Below are positions 52,718 through 62,728 of a DNA stretch of 64,000 nucleotides, piece after piece. Both the position numbers and the translations under genes were made by a program. The stretch comes from Variovorax paradoxus (GTDB lineage: Bacteria; Pseudomonadota; Gammaproteobacteria; Burkholderiales; Burkholderiaceae_C): NCBI RefSeq assembly GCF_024734665.1, contig NZ_CP102931.1, positions 3,160,001 to 3,224,000 on the forward strand. The letters run 5' to 3'. The notes beneath the pieces are model-generated. The model had not been told where the DNA came from. It saw nothing but the letters and a program-made list of their open reading frames with translations, and ran no database searches. How positions within the stretch are numbered: the stretch's first letter is position 1; each line of letters begins with the position of its first letter.

Positions 52718-53674
52718 CTAACTCCAGGACGCCCCGGCGAAAGCCTCGACAAAGCGCGACAAGTCACCGCGCGGCAATCGGTCGATGCCCGCCGCGCGCG
52801 AGCGGCCGGCGCCGCCGAAGCGGCTGCACAGCGCATGGGCGCCGCGCGGAAGTGCCAGCGGCGCACGCACGCTGACGACATAGCCGTCGCCCTGCACCTT
52901 CAGCACCGCGTGCGCACAGCCGGGCTCGCCGTTTGCCAGCTCGTTGGCGAGACAGCCCTGCACGCGCCGGCTCCACGGCGCATCGGGCAGCACGCGCACG
53001 CTGCCCTGTGGCCCCTGCCACAGCACGGCGGCGTCGGCACCCAGCCGCAGGTCGCTGTGGCGCATTGCATCGATCTCGTCGACGACGCTCTCGTGCGCCA
53101 GCATGTCGCGCGGGTCCGGATAGCGCGCCATCAGCGGAAACAGCAGGCGGGGTGCGATGCGCACGTCGTGCTCGAACTCGCCGTAGGCGTTGTAGTTGAT
53201 CAGCACGCCCAGCCGGCGCAGCCCGGCGCAGTCGCCGGGCTCGAAGCCGCCTTCGAGCGCCAGCCGGTCGGCCACTGCGCCCAGGTTGTCGCCATAGATG
53301 CCGACCAGCGCCCAGGCGCGATACGCTCCGCCCAGGTGGCGGTCGACCAGCAGGCTGGTGCAGGCCGCGCTCTCCTCGTCGATGTGTGCCTCGAGCATCG
53401 GATGCACCGGCACATCGCCGGCAACGTGATGGTCGAAGTAGCGCACACGCACGCCGTCGTCGAGCAGGCGCAGCAGGTCGCCGCGATTGCGCTGCATCGA
53501 GATGTCGAACACGTTGACTTCGTCGCCGGCTTGTCCCTGAACGCGGCCGAGCAGCGCGATGTCGCGCTTGAGCCCCGTCACGAGTTCGGCCGGCCCGGGC
53601 TCGTGCAGCCGCCACTGCACGACGGCGCAGAGGCCGTCGGCATCGCCGTTGCAGACATCGAATCGCCAAACCAT
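52718..53674 (-). CDS. DHH family phosphoesterase-like protein
   Basis: DHH/DHHA1-type protein of 318 residues. DVCNGDADGLCA near the N-terminus and VRYFDHHVAGDVP near residue 80 give the metal-binding Asp and DHH motifs; INYNAYGEFEHDV and YGDNLGAVADRLA follow. The DHHA1 region shows FGGAGRSRAAGI where GGGH-type motifs usually stand. Family members hydrolyse short oligonucleotides or related phosphodiesters. The gene follows the desaturase gene after 39 bp and probably shares its FNR-controlled transcript. The substrate is unknown. Confidence 0.87.
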   Translation of the reverse strand: MVWRFDVCNGDADGLCAVVQWRLHEPGPAELVTGLKRDIALLGRVQGQAGDEVNVFDISMQRNRGDLLRLLDDGVRVRYFDHHVAGDVPVHPMLEAHIDEESAACTSLLVDRHLGGAYRAWALVGIYGDNLGAVADRLALEGGFEPGDCAGLRRLGVLINYNAYGEFEHDVRIAPRLLFPLMARYPDPRDMLAHESVVDEIDAMRHSDLRLGADAAVLWQGPQGSVRVLPDAPWSRRVQGCLANELANGEPGCAHAVLKVQGDGYVVSVRAPLALPRGAHALCSRFGGAGRSRAAGIDRLPRGDLSRFVEAFAGASWS

Positions 53675-53713
53675 TACGCAAGCCTCAATCGCATCTTCTC
53701 GGCGCAGGGCCGT

Positions 53714-54898
53714 TCAGGCGTAGGAACGCAGGCGGCGGGAAAAGTCCGCCAGCGGTGCGATGCCGCTCGCCTCGGCGCGCTGGCACCAGTCCTGCAACTG
53801 CCTGGCAAGCTGCTCGCCGGTGGCGGCGGAACGGCTCCACAGGGCGGTCAACTCCCCGCGCATGGAATACATAGTAGTCAGTGCCTGCGATGCATTCAAC
53901 GCCTGTATCACCTGCTGGTACCGCGACGGGCCGAGCAGGCCCTGGTCCTTGCCCAGCAATGGCTTCACAGCCTTGAGGGCACGCGCGGCTTCGGGCGACA
54001 TGCGGCGCAGGCGACCGAGCTCCACTGCGCAGGCCTTCTTCAGCGAGCGCGTGTAGTTCGACAGCACGTCGTAGTGGCAGCGGATGACTGCCTGCACCGT
54101 GGCGAGATCGACATTCGCCTTGGGCGCAACGAGGCGCGGCGTGGGTGCCACGTGCTTTACCGTCGCCAGGCCCAGGGCCTGCAGCGTGCGGATGTAGAGC
54201 CAGCCGATGTCGAACTCGAACCACTTGCTCGAGAGCTTGGCCGAGCTGGGAAAGGCGTGGTGGTTGTTGTGCAGCTCTTCCCCGCCGATCAGGATGCCGA
54301 TCGGCGAGATGTTCGTGCTGGCGTCACGGGCGGGCCAGTTGCGGTAGCCCCAGTAGTGGCCGATGCCGTTGACCACGCCGGCCGCCCAGAACGGGATCCA
54401 CGCGATCTGCGTGAGCAGGACCAGGCCGCCAGGCACCACGCCGAAGACTGCCATGTCCACGATGCCCATCAGCACGATGCCGAGGATCTTGTGCTTCGAG
54501 TAGAGATTGCGCTCCAGCCAGTCGTCGGGCGTGCCGTGGCCGTAGCGCTCGAGGGTTTCCGCATGCCCCGCTTCGCGCACGTAGAGGAACACGCCGCCCC
54601 ACAGCACCCTGTTGAGCCCGTACACCTGCGGGCTGTGCGGATCTTCGGGTGTTTCGCACTTGGCGTGGTGCTTGCGGTGCACCGCTGCCCACTCCTTCGT
54701 CACCATGCCGGTGGTCAGCCACAGCCAGAAGCGGAAGAAATGGCTCACCGCCGGGTGCAGCTCGAGAGCGCGATGCGCCTGGTGGCGGTGCAGGAAGATG
54801 GTGACCGAAGCGATGGTGACGTGCGTGAGCGCCAGCGCGGCCAGCACAGCGCCCCACCATGGAAGATCGAGAAGACCGGAATAAAGAAGGGATTGCAT
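53714..54898 (-). CDS. Acyl-CoA/fatty acid desaturase
   Basis: Membrane-bound di-iron desaturase of 394 residues. The three histidine boxes are HRHQAH (37-42), HRKHH (74-78) and ELHNNHHAF (near 210). Hydrophobic segments surround them (LTHVTIASVTIFL, ILGIVLMGIVDMAVFGVVPG). A C-terminal extension of about 130 residues beyond the usual core is helical and uncharacterised. It introduces double bonds into acyl chains using O2, adjusting membrane fluidity. ATG 54898 (MQSLLYSGLLDLPWWG) was chosen. An FNR-like box lies 60 bp upstream. Confidence 0.92.
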   Translation of the reverse strand: MQSLLYSGLLDLPWWGAVLAALALTHVTIASVTIFLHRHQAHRALELHPAVSHFFRFWLWLTTGMVTKEWAAVHRKHHAKCETPEDPHSPQVYGLNRVLWGGVFLYVREAGHAETLERYGHGTPDDWLERNLYSKHKILGIVLMGIVDMAVFGVVPGGLVLLTQIAWIPFWAAGVVNGIGHYWGYRNWPARDASTNISPIGILIGGEELHNNHHAFPSSAKLSSKWFEFDIGWLYIRTLQALGLATVKHVAPTPRLVAPKANVDLATVQAVIRCHYDVLSNYTRSLKKACAVELGRLRRMSPEAARALKAVKPLLGKDQGLLGPSRYQQVIQALNASQALTTMYSMRGELTALWSRSAATGEQLARQLQDWCQRAEASGIAPLADFSRRLRSYA

Positions 54899-54951
54899 TC
54901 GTACCTCGTGAACAGTGCGGGCGATTCTGCGGACCGCACCACCCACAGCCT

Positions 54952-54965
54952 TTGATGCACGTCAA
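54952..54965. promoter_or_regulatory. FNR/FixK-like box upstream of desaturase
   Basis: TTGATGCACGTCAA, one mismatch to the FNR consensus, centred about 60 bp before the start at 54898. Confidence 0.65.
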
Positions 54966-55017
54966 CACCGTGCCGGCATTCCAGCCGTAGCGAATGCGGC
55001 GCTTGTCGTCCGCTTGC

Positions 55018-55031
55018 TTGATCCAGCGCAA
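55018..55031. promoter_or_regulatory. FNR/FixK-like box upstream of HDAC-like gene
   Basis: TTGATCCAGCGCAA, identical to the box at 60392. Centred about 117 bp before the start at 55142. Confidence 0.5.
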
Positions 55032-55141
55032 CAGCGGCACGCGCCTGTTTGCCTAGAGTGAAGCTTCCCCAACCCACTTCGGGGTCGCATCTGGCAGCGA
55101 GCCTTCCGCGCGTACCGCCCCCGGGACTCCGAAGGACTCGC

Positions 55142-56068
55142 ATGCTCAGCGCCTACATCACCCACCCCGACTGCGCGCGCCATGACATGGGCGCGGGCCA
55201 CCCGGAATGCTCCGAGCGGTCTTCCTCCATTCATGACCGGCTGCTGATCGCGGGCCTGCTCGACTACATGGCGCCGTACGATGCGCCCCTTGCCACGCGC
55301 ACCCAGCTGGCGCGCGCACACACGATGTCGTACGTGCGCGAACTCATTGCCGCCGCTCCCACCGAAGGCCTCCACTTCGTCGACCCCGACACCCTCATGA
55401 ACCCGCACACCGTGCAGGCCGCGTTGCGAGCGGCCGGTGCCGCGGTGCTGGCAACCGACCTGGTGCTGGCGGGCAAGGCGTCCACGGCTTTCTGCAACGT
55501 ACGTCCGCCCGGCCACCATGCGGTGCGCGAAGCGGCCATGGGTTTTTGCTTCTTCAACAATGTGGCAGTGGGTATCCGGCATGCGCTGCACGTGCACGGC
55601 CTGCAGCGCGTGGCCCTGATCGACTTCGACGTGCACCACGGCAACGGCAGCGTCGACATCTTCCGCGGCGACGATCGCGTGCTCATGTGCTCCATCTTCG
55701 AGAAGGGCATCTACCCCTTCTCGGGCGAAGACGACAACGGCTCGCACATGGTGAATATTGGCTTGCCCGCGCGTTCGGGCAGCGATGCGTTCCGCGCGGC
55801 CGTCACCGGGCGCTGGCTGCCCGCGCTCGAAGCCTTCGCGCCGCAGCTCGTCTACATCTGCGCGGGCTTCGACGGGCATCGGGAGGACGACATGGGCAAC
55901 CTCGGCCTGGTGGAGCGCGACTACGCCTGGGTCACGCGGCAGATCATGGATGTGGCGCAGCGCCATTGCCATGGGCGCGTCATCTCTTGCCTTGAGGGCG
56001 GCTATGCGCTCAGTGCCCTCGCCCGCAGCGCCGCTGCGCATGTCAAGGTGCTGATAGGCGCTGACTGA
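55142..56068 (+). CDS. Histone deacetylase family protein
   Basis: Zinc-dependent deacetylase of the HDAC/AcuC/acetylpolyamine amidohydrolase family, 308 residues. RPPGHHA supplies the tandem catalytic histidines, DFDVHHGNG the zinc Asp and His, and GFDGH the second zinc Asp. The C-terminal SCLEGGYALSALARS is typical. ATG 55142 (MLSAYITHPDCARHDMG) is the family-like start. Its position beside actP and acs suggests a role in protein or metabolite deacetylation linked to acetate metabolism (as AcuC with AcsA), though polyamine substrates remain possible. Confidence 0.93.
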   Translation: MLSAYITHPDCARHDMGAGHPECSERSSSIHDRLLIAGLLDYMAPYDAPLATRTQLARAHTMSYVRELIAAAPTEGLHFVDPDTLMNPHTVQAALRAAGAAVLATDLVLAGKASTAFCNVRPPGHHAVREAAMGFCFFNNVAVGIRHALHVHGLQRVALIDFDVHHGNGSVDIFRGDDRVLMCSIFEKGIYPFSGEDDNGSHMVNIGLPARSGSDAFRAAVTGRWLPALEAFAPQLVYICAGFDGHREDDMGNLGLVERDYAWVTRQIMDVAQRHCHGRVISCLEGGYALSALARSAAAHVKVLIGAD

Positions 56069-56104
56069 CCACGGCGCCGGGCCGTGGTCAGCGTGCAGGC
56101 TCGT

Positions 56105-57832
56105 TCAGTGCCCGCTCGCGCCGTGTGCGCCGATGCCCGTTTCGGAACGCACCTGCTGGGCGAGGAAGCCGCCGCGGTCCACCTGGGAGCGCGCGCTGCG
56201 GTCCAGCACCGAGAACAGCCAGATGCCCGCGAACGCGATGCTCATCGAGAACAGGCACGGCGAGGTGTACGGGAACGGTGCCGACCCCGCCGGGTAGCCG
56301 AAGGTGGCCTCCCAGACCGAAGGCGACACCACCGTCAGCGCCACCGAAGAGACCAGCCCGAGGAAGCCGCCGATCACCGCGCCGCGCGTGGTGCAGCCCT
56401 TCCAGAGCACCGACATGAAGAGCACCGGGAAGTTGGCCGAGGCCGCGATGGCGAAGGCCAGCGACACCATGAAGGCGATGTTCTGCTTCTCGAACACGAT
56501 GCCCAGCAGCACAGCCAGCGCACCGAGCGCCAGCGTGGTGATCTTGGACACCCGCAGCTCGGCCGCGCTGCCGGCGTCGCCCTTCTTGATGACGGTGGCA
56601 TACAGGTCGTGCGACACGGCCGACGCTCCCGACAGCGTGAGGCCCGCCACCACCGCGAGGATGGTCGCGAAGGCCACCGCCGAGATGAAGCCCAGGAACA
56701 CGTTGCCGCCCACCGCATTGGCCAGGTGGATCGCCGCCATGTTGCCGCCGCCCTTGAGCACGCCCTTGGCATCGAGGAAGTCGGGGTTGGTCAGCACGAA
56801 GGTGATGGCCCCAAAGCCGATGATGAAGGTCAGCAGGTAGAAGTAGCCGATCCAGCCCGTGGCCCACATGACCGATTTGCGCGCCTCCTTGGCGCTGGGC
56901 ACGGTGAAGAAGCGCATCAGGATGTGCGGCAGGCCGGCCGTGCCGAACATGAGCGCCATGCCGAAGGAGATGGCCGAGATCGGGTCCTTCACGAAGTTGC
57001 CCGGGCCCATGATCGACTGCCCGATGCTCGCTGCCACCTGGGCGGTCTTGCCGTCCTTGAGCGCCAGGTCGGTCTTGACCTTCACCGCACCGGCAAACAT
57101 CGCCTCCGGGCTGAAGCCGAAGTGCCACAGCACCGACACCGCCATGAAGCTCGCGCCGCCCAGCAGCAGGCCGGCCTTGATGATCTGCACCCAGGTGGTG
57201 GCCGTCATGCCGCCGAAGAGCACGTACACCATCATGAGCGAGCCCACGATAACCACCGCGATCCAGTACTCCAGGCCGAACAGCAGCTTGATGAGCTGCC
57301 CCGCCCCCACCATCTGCGCGATCAGGTAGAACGCCACCACCACCAGCGTGCCCGAGGCCGCGAAGATGCGCACCGGGGTCTGCTTGAAGCGGAAGGCCGC
57401 CACGTCGGCGAAGGTGAACTTGCCGAGGTTGCGCAGCCGCTCGGCCATCAGGAAGGTGATGACAGGCCAGCCCACCAGGAAGCCGATCGAGTAGATCAAA
57501 CCGTCATAGCCGGTGGCCATCACCGCGGCTGAAATGCCGAGGAACGACGCTGCCGACATGTAGTCGCCGGCAATGGCAAGCCCGTTCTGGAAGCCCGTGA
57601 TGCCTCCGCCGGCCGTGTAGAAATCGGATGCCGATCGGGTGCGCGCCGCGGCCCACTTGGTGATGAAGAGCGTTCCCACCACGAACAGAGCGAACATGCC
57701 GATGGCGGTCCAGTTGGTGGGCTGTCGCTGCAGCTGGCCCAGGTCGGCGCCAGCCGCAAGAGCGCCCGCCGAGACCGCGCCCAGCGCAAGAAGGACGGCG
57801 GCGGACCGCACGCGCAGGAGATGTGTGTTCAT
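56105..57832 (-). CDS. actP: Cation/acetate symporter
   Basis: Sodium:solute symporter family protein of 575 residues with an N-terminal signal-like segment ([20 protein letters not shown]), as in ActP, and about 13 membrane spans. Family motifs include [36 protein letters not shown] and [20 protein letters not shown]. It imports acetate (and related short acids). The start overlaps the DUF485 gene by four bases (ATGA). It diverges from acs, so acetate uptake and activation are paired around one shared box. Confidence 0.95.
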   Translation of the reverse strand: MNTHLLRVRSAAVLLALGAVSAGALAAGADLGQLQRQPTNWTAIGMFALFVVGTLFITKWAAARTRSASDFYTAGGGITGFQNGLAIAGDYMSAASFLGISAAVMATGYDGLIYSIGFLVGWPVITFLMAERLRNLGKFTFADVAAFRFKQTPVRIFAASGTLVVVAFYLIAQMVGAGQLIKLLFGLEYWIAVVIVGSLMMVYVLFGGMTATTWVQIIKAGLLLGGASFMAVSVLWHFGFSPEAMFAGAVKVKTDLALKDGKTAQVAASIGQSIMGPGNFVKDPISAISFGMALMFGTAGLPHILMRFFTVPSAKEARKSVMWATGWIGYFYLLTFIIGFGAITFVLTNPDFLDAKGVLKGGGNMAAIHLANAVGGNVFLGFISAVAFATILAVVAGLTLSGASAVSHDLYATVIKKGDAGSAAELRVSKITTLALGALAVLLGIVFEKQNIAFMVSLAFAIAASANFPVLFMSVLWKGCTTRGAVIGGFLGLVSSVALTVVSPSVWEATFGYPAGSAPFPYTSPCLFSMSIAFAGIWLFSVLDRSARSQVDRGGFLAQQVRSETGIGAHGASGH

Positions 57833-58149
57833 GGCTTGGCCACCTTCTGCACGGCCTTGACCACGGCGTCCGACAGGGTGTCGAACTCCGCGTTCGCACG
57901 GCGCACGTAGTAGCCGGTGATGGCCACGGTGAAGATGATCACGCCGAAGCCGATCGGCATGCCAAGGGTCATGACGCCTTCGCCCATGCGTCGCGCCAGG
58001 AACTCCTTGTCGAAGGCCACCAGCAGCACGAAGCCGTAGTAGGCGGCGAGCATCAGCACCGCCAGCGTCCAGCCGAAGCGGTCGCGCCGGCGCTTGAGTT
58101 GCTTGTACTGCGGATTCGCGGCAATGCGCGCGACCAGATCGTCTTCCAT
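57829..58149 (-). CDS. DUF485 membrane protein (YjcH-like)
   Basis: Protein of 106 residues with two transmembrane helices ([20 protein letters not shown] and [20 protein letters not shown]). It belongs to DUF485, which almost always precedes actP. The motif [18 protein letters not shown] is characteristic. Translationally coupled to actP by a four-base overlap. It probably supports acetate symport; a direct function is not established. Confidence 0.92.
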   Translation of the reverse strand: MEDDLVARIAANPQYKQLKRRRDRFGWTLAVLMLAAYYGFVLLVAFDKEFLARRMGEGVMTLGMPIGFGVIIFTVAITGYYVRRANAEFDTLSDAVVKAVQKVAKP

Positions 58150-58203
58150 GGAGTCTCCTTGTGTGCAATGGCCCGATTAGGAGTGCACGCGCCGCATCGA
58201 AGC

Positions 58204-58217
58204 TTGCGCTGGCGCAA
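58204..58217. promoter_or_regulatory. Palindromic FNR/FixK-like box between DUF485-actP and acs
   Basis: TTGCGCTGGCGCAA, a near-perfect palindrome at the middle of the 125-bp divergent region: centred 61 bp from the DUF485 start and 64 bp from the acs start. Confidence 0.6.
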
Positions 58218-58274
58218 GGTTTTCTCCTTCGCCGTCGGCAAGATCGCGCCATCACCCCACGAAAGACACGAGAC

Positions 58275-60251
<1,977 letters not shown>

Positions 60252-60391
60252 ACCCGCCCTGCCCGGCTAGTTCTGGGTCGGGGAGCGGTGCACCGGGAGC
60301 GCATTCAACGGAATGCGCAGGTACGCAACACCGTTGTCGTCGGCCTGGGCACTCGCTAGCCGTGCAAGCAGCTCGGGCAAGAGGCCGGAAG

Positions 60392-60405
60392 TTGATCCAG
60401 CGCAA
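60392..60405. promoter_or_regulatory. FNR/FixK-like box upstream of Host_attach gene
   Basis: TTGATCCAGCGCAA, centred about 64 bp before the start at 60463. Same 14-mer as at 55018. Confidence 0.6.
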
Positions 60406-60462
60406 AGTCTGCCGTGAATCCGCGTCCTAGTCTTGGGCATCGCCCTTACTCCGGGAAGCGTC

Positions 60463-60912
60463 ATGAAGACCCAATTGATCGTCATCGCCAATGCCGCATC
60501 GGCACGCATCTTTCGCCGAGACACCGCCAAGTCGCCGCTGGTGCCGGTCGCAACCCTCGCACACGATGCAAGCCGGCTGCACACCAGGGAACTCGAGTCG
60601 GACCGTCCCGGCAGCCAGGCCGCCGACAACAGCCGGGGCCTCAACCATTTCGAGCCGCGAAGCGACGCACGGCGCAATGAGCACCAGCGCTTCGCGAAGG
60701 AAATCGCCCACCGGCTGGACGCGGGCCTGAAGGCCGGCGAGTACGCCTCGCTCACGCTTTTCGCCTCGAACCCTTTCATGGGCGAACTGAAGGCGCAGCT
60801 GAGCGAAGCGGTCACCCAGCGGCTCAAGGCCACGCTGAACAACGACCTGTGCCACGTGGGCATCGCGGAACTCGAAAGCCGCATCTCGGGCTCGTGGTCC
60901 GCAGTGCTCTGA
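60463..60912 (+). CDS. Host_attach family protein
   Basis: Protein of 149 residues matching the Host_attach family (named for a plant-attachment protein in Agrobacterium). MKTQLIVIANAASARIFRRD opens the fold, with LNHFEPRSDARRNEHQRFAK and the C-terminal LNNDLCHVGIAELESRI. It resembles eRF1/stress-type domains seen in proteins of stationary or anoxic cells. First of three plus-strand genes with BON and response-regulator genes (41 and 20 bp apart). Its molecular role is unknown. Confidence 0.85.
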   Translation: MKTQLIVIANAASARIFRRDTAKSPLVPVATLAHDASRLHTRELESDRPGSQAADNSRGLNHFEPRSDARRNEHQRFAKEIAHRLDAGLKAGEYASLTLFASNPFMGELKAQLSEAVTQRLKATLNNDLCHVGIAELESRISGSWSAVL

Positions 60913-60952
60913 CGCCATGGACAGGTTTCCTCCGACTTCAGAAAGGATTGCC

Positions 60953-61216
60953 ATGAACCCGGACATTCAACTCAGACACGATGTTTTCGCTCAACTCAAC
61001 TGGGACCCCGCAGTCAACGCCTGTGATATCGATGTACGTGTGAAAGACGGCGTGGTGACCTTGCTGGGCAAGGTGGCCGACGAGGCCCAGCGCGCGGCTG
61101 CGGAATGCGCCGCACGCCGCACCGAGGGCCTGACGACGCTCTTGAACGGGCTCACCGTTCGGCCGCCCCGTGAATGGGCGCTGGATGCCGCGGCATCCAG
61201 CGCTCATTCAGCCTGA
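60953..61216 (+). CDS. BON domain protein
   Basis: Single BON-domain protein of 87 residues. MNPDIQLRHDVFAQLNWDPA, then VRVKDGVVTLLGKVADEAQR gives the strand-helix core with the conserved glycine. GAAAGGA precedes the ATG at 60953. No signal peptide is visible, so it is likely cytoplasmic; BON domains bind phospholipid or other ligands. Between the Host_attach gene and the response regulator, probably one transcript. Confidence 0.88.
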   Translation: MNPDIQLRHDVFAQLNWDPAVNACDIDVRVKDGVVTLLGKVADEAQRAAAECAARRTEGLTTLLNGLTVRPPREWALDAAASSAHSA

Positions 61217-61235
61217 ACTGAACTTCAGCAACAGC

Positions 61236-62039
61236 ATGAAGCCATCCTTGGATGCAGTCCCACCCGAGCCGTCACCGTTGACGCGTGGCGCCCCGCACTG
61301 GCTCGCGAAGATCGAAAGCGCCCCTGCGCAGGAGACGAATCGGGTACCGGTGAATTCATGGCCGGGCTTCCTGTCCGGCCAGCCCGGGAAGCCGGTGCGG
61401 GTGCTGGTGATCGACGAAGACGCCGATGCGCGGCGTGCAATCGCCCACGAACTGGCCACGGACGCGCGCGTGCGCATCGTCGGCGAAGCGGGCAGCCTGC
61501 AGGAAGGCAAGCGCCTTCTGACACGGCATGAATTCGACGTGCTCATCATCGATGTCCGGCTCGGCGGCGGCAAAGGATTCGAACTTATCGAGAGCGCCCG
61601 ACGCCATTGCAGTTCGGCCGAAGTCATCGTGCATTCGGCTCTGGAAGACGAGGTTCATGTGCGCCGGGCGTTCACCGCGGGTGCATGGGGCTATCTCGTC
61701 AAGAACTCCTGGTTCCAGGATTTCGCGCAGGCGGTGCTGCAGGTCGTCAATGGCGGTGCGGCGGTGTCGCCGAGCGTGATCCGGCACCTGCTGATGCGAC
61801 TTGGAAATGCCCCCCTTGCACTGCGGGAAGCCGAAGGCGGCCCCCGCGGAGTTCTCTCGGCGCGGGAACGCGAGGTGCTCCGGCTCGTTGCCGAAGGCCA
61901 TGTCACAGGGGACATCGCCCGCCATCTTTCGATCAGCGGGCGGACGGTCTGCGCCCACATGAAGAACATCTGCCTCAAGCTGCAGGTGCGCACGCGTGCG
62001 CATGCGGTGATCGCGGCCGCCAACCAGGGGCTGCTGTAG
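61236..62039 (+). CDS. NarL/FixJ-type response regulator (receiver + LuxR HTH)
   Basis: Response regulator of 267 residues. A 55-residue N-terminal extension without known motif precedes the receiver domain: acidic pocket in VLVIDEDADAR (D60-D62), phospho-acceptor Asp106 in LIIDVRLGG, and Lys156 in GYLVKNSW. The C-terminal LuxR-type helix-turn-helix begins at LSAREREVLRLVAEGHVTGD. No sensor kinase gene is in the window. It may act on the surrounding stress genes in addition to the FNR-like control inferred from the boxes. The start ATG 61236 could be later, given the long extension. Confidence 0.92.
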   Translation: MKPSLDAVPPEPSPLTRGAPHWLAKIESAPAQETNRVPVNSWPGFLSGQPGKPVRVLVIDEDADARRAIAHELATDARVRIVGEAGSLQEGKRLLTRHEFDVLIIDVRLGGGKGFELIESARRHCSSAEVIVHSALEDEVHVRRAFTAGAWGYLVKNSWFQDFAQAVLQVVNGGAAVSPSVIRHLLMRLGNAPLALREAEGGPRGVLSAREREVLRLVAEGHVTGDIARHLSISGRTVCAHMKNICLKLQVRTRAHAVIAAANQGLL

Positions 62040-62162
62040 CCGCGCGCGCCAGTGCGCCACGAGCACATCGGCCCATCGGCCGCTTCTTCCGCGCAAGCAG
62101 GTGGCTGCGCCGGGTTGCATCCGACTGGCAGGCCGGTCGGCACGATGCCCATGTCGAGAGCG

Positions 62163-62537
62163 TCACGCTTTCCTTCGCGTCGCGGCTGCCTTGCGACCAG
62201 CATACTGCCGGCGTGCGGACGGTGCCGCGGCCAATGCTCCGTGCAGGGTGCGCAGGGCGTCGTTCACCACGGCCCGCCGGGATGGTGTGGCCTCGATGGC
62301 TACCGGTGGCGTGTGGGAAACACCGTCCGTGTCCGAACGCCGGAACGCATGCATCGGCGCCATGACCAACGCCCGCCAGTCCTCGGCCCGCATGACGGCA
62401 TCCGTTTCGGCGCGGGTCAGTGCGATGCCGTCCTGCAGGATGCGCGATCCGATCGTCTCGAACATTTCGAGCGAATGCAGCCAGATGCCGTACTGCGCCT
62501 TGCACAGCGCAAGCGGAAAAGTGAAGCCGGAGTTCAT
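62163..62537 (-). CDS. Hypothetical protein, possibly phasin-like
   Basis: Protein of 124 residues with a good AGAGGA site before the ATG at 62537. The first half (FPLALCKAQYGIWLHSLEMF and the helix after it) has a phasin-like feel (amphipathic, aromatic). The C-terminal tail is Arg/Ala-rich and ends RKAAATRRKA, like PHA-granule or DNA-binding tails. I do not recognise it firmly. It diverges from the phosphoketolase gene and has its own FNR-like box 70 bp upstream. Confidence 0.6.
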   Translation of the reverse strand: MNSGFTFPLALCKAQYGIWLHSLEMFETIGSRILQDGIALTRAETDAVMRAEDWRALVMAPMHAFRRSDTDGVSHTPPVAIEATPSRRAVVNDALRTLHGALAAAPSARRQYAGRKAAATRRKA

Positions 62538-62600
62538 GGTGTGTCCTCTTGCCCGAAGGGGCATTCACACGAATGCTGACGCCGCACCGCCCTGCCCGGC

Positions 62601-62614
62601 TTGCGCGGGATCAA
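62601..62614. promoter_or_regulatory. FNR/FixK-like box upstream of hypothetical gene
   Basis: TTGCGCGGGATCAA, centred about 70 bp before the start at 62537. Confidence 0.55.
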
Positions 62615-62655
62615 GGCAACACAAAGCCACGCTTCCTGTATCGGTTGTTACCGGC

Positions 62656-62669
62656 TTGAGCGACATCAA
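62656..62669. promoter_or_regulatory. FNR/FixK-like box upstream of phosphoketolase
   Basis: TTGAGCGACATCAA, one mismatch to the FNR consensus. Centred about 66 bp before the start at 62729. Confidence 0.65.
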
Positions 62670-62728
62670 CCCTGCGCACGCTCGCATGCCCATACTGGAA
62701 CGTCCGTCCACCCAGAAAGCAGCTCGAC

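Noticed and set aside
50987..54955. Uninterrupted plus-strand open frame of 1322 codons
   Set aside because: It runs antisense to four well-supported minus-strand genes (kinase-like, adh, DHH, desaturase), is His/Arg/Val-rich without domain signatures, and is a typical high-GC shadow.
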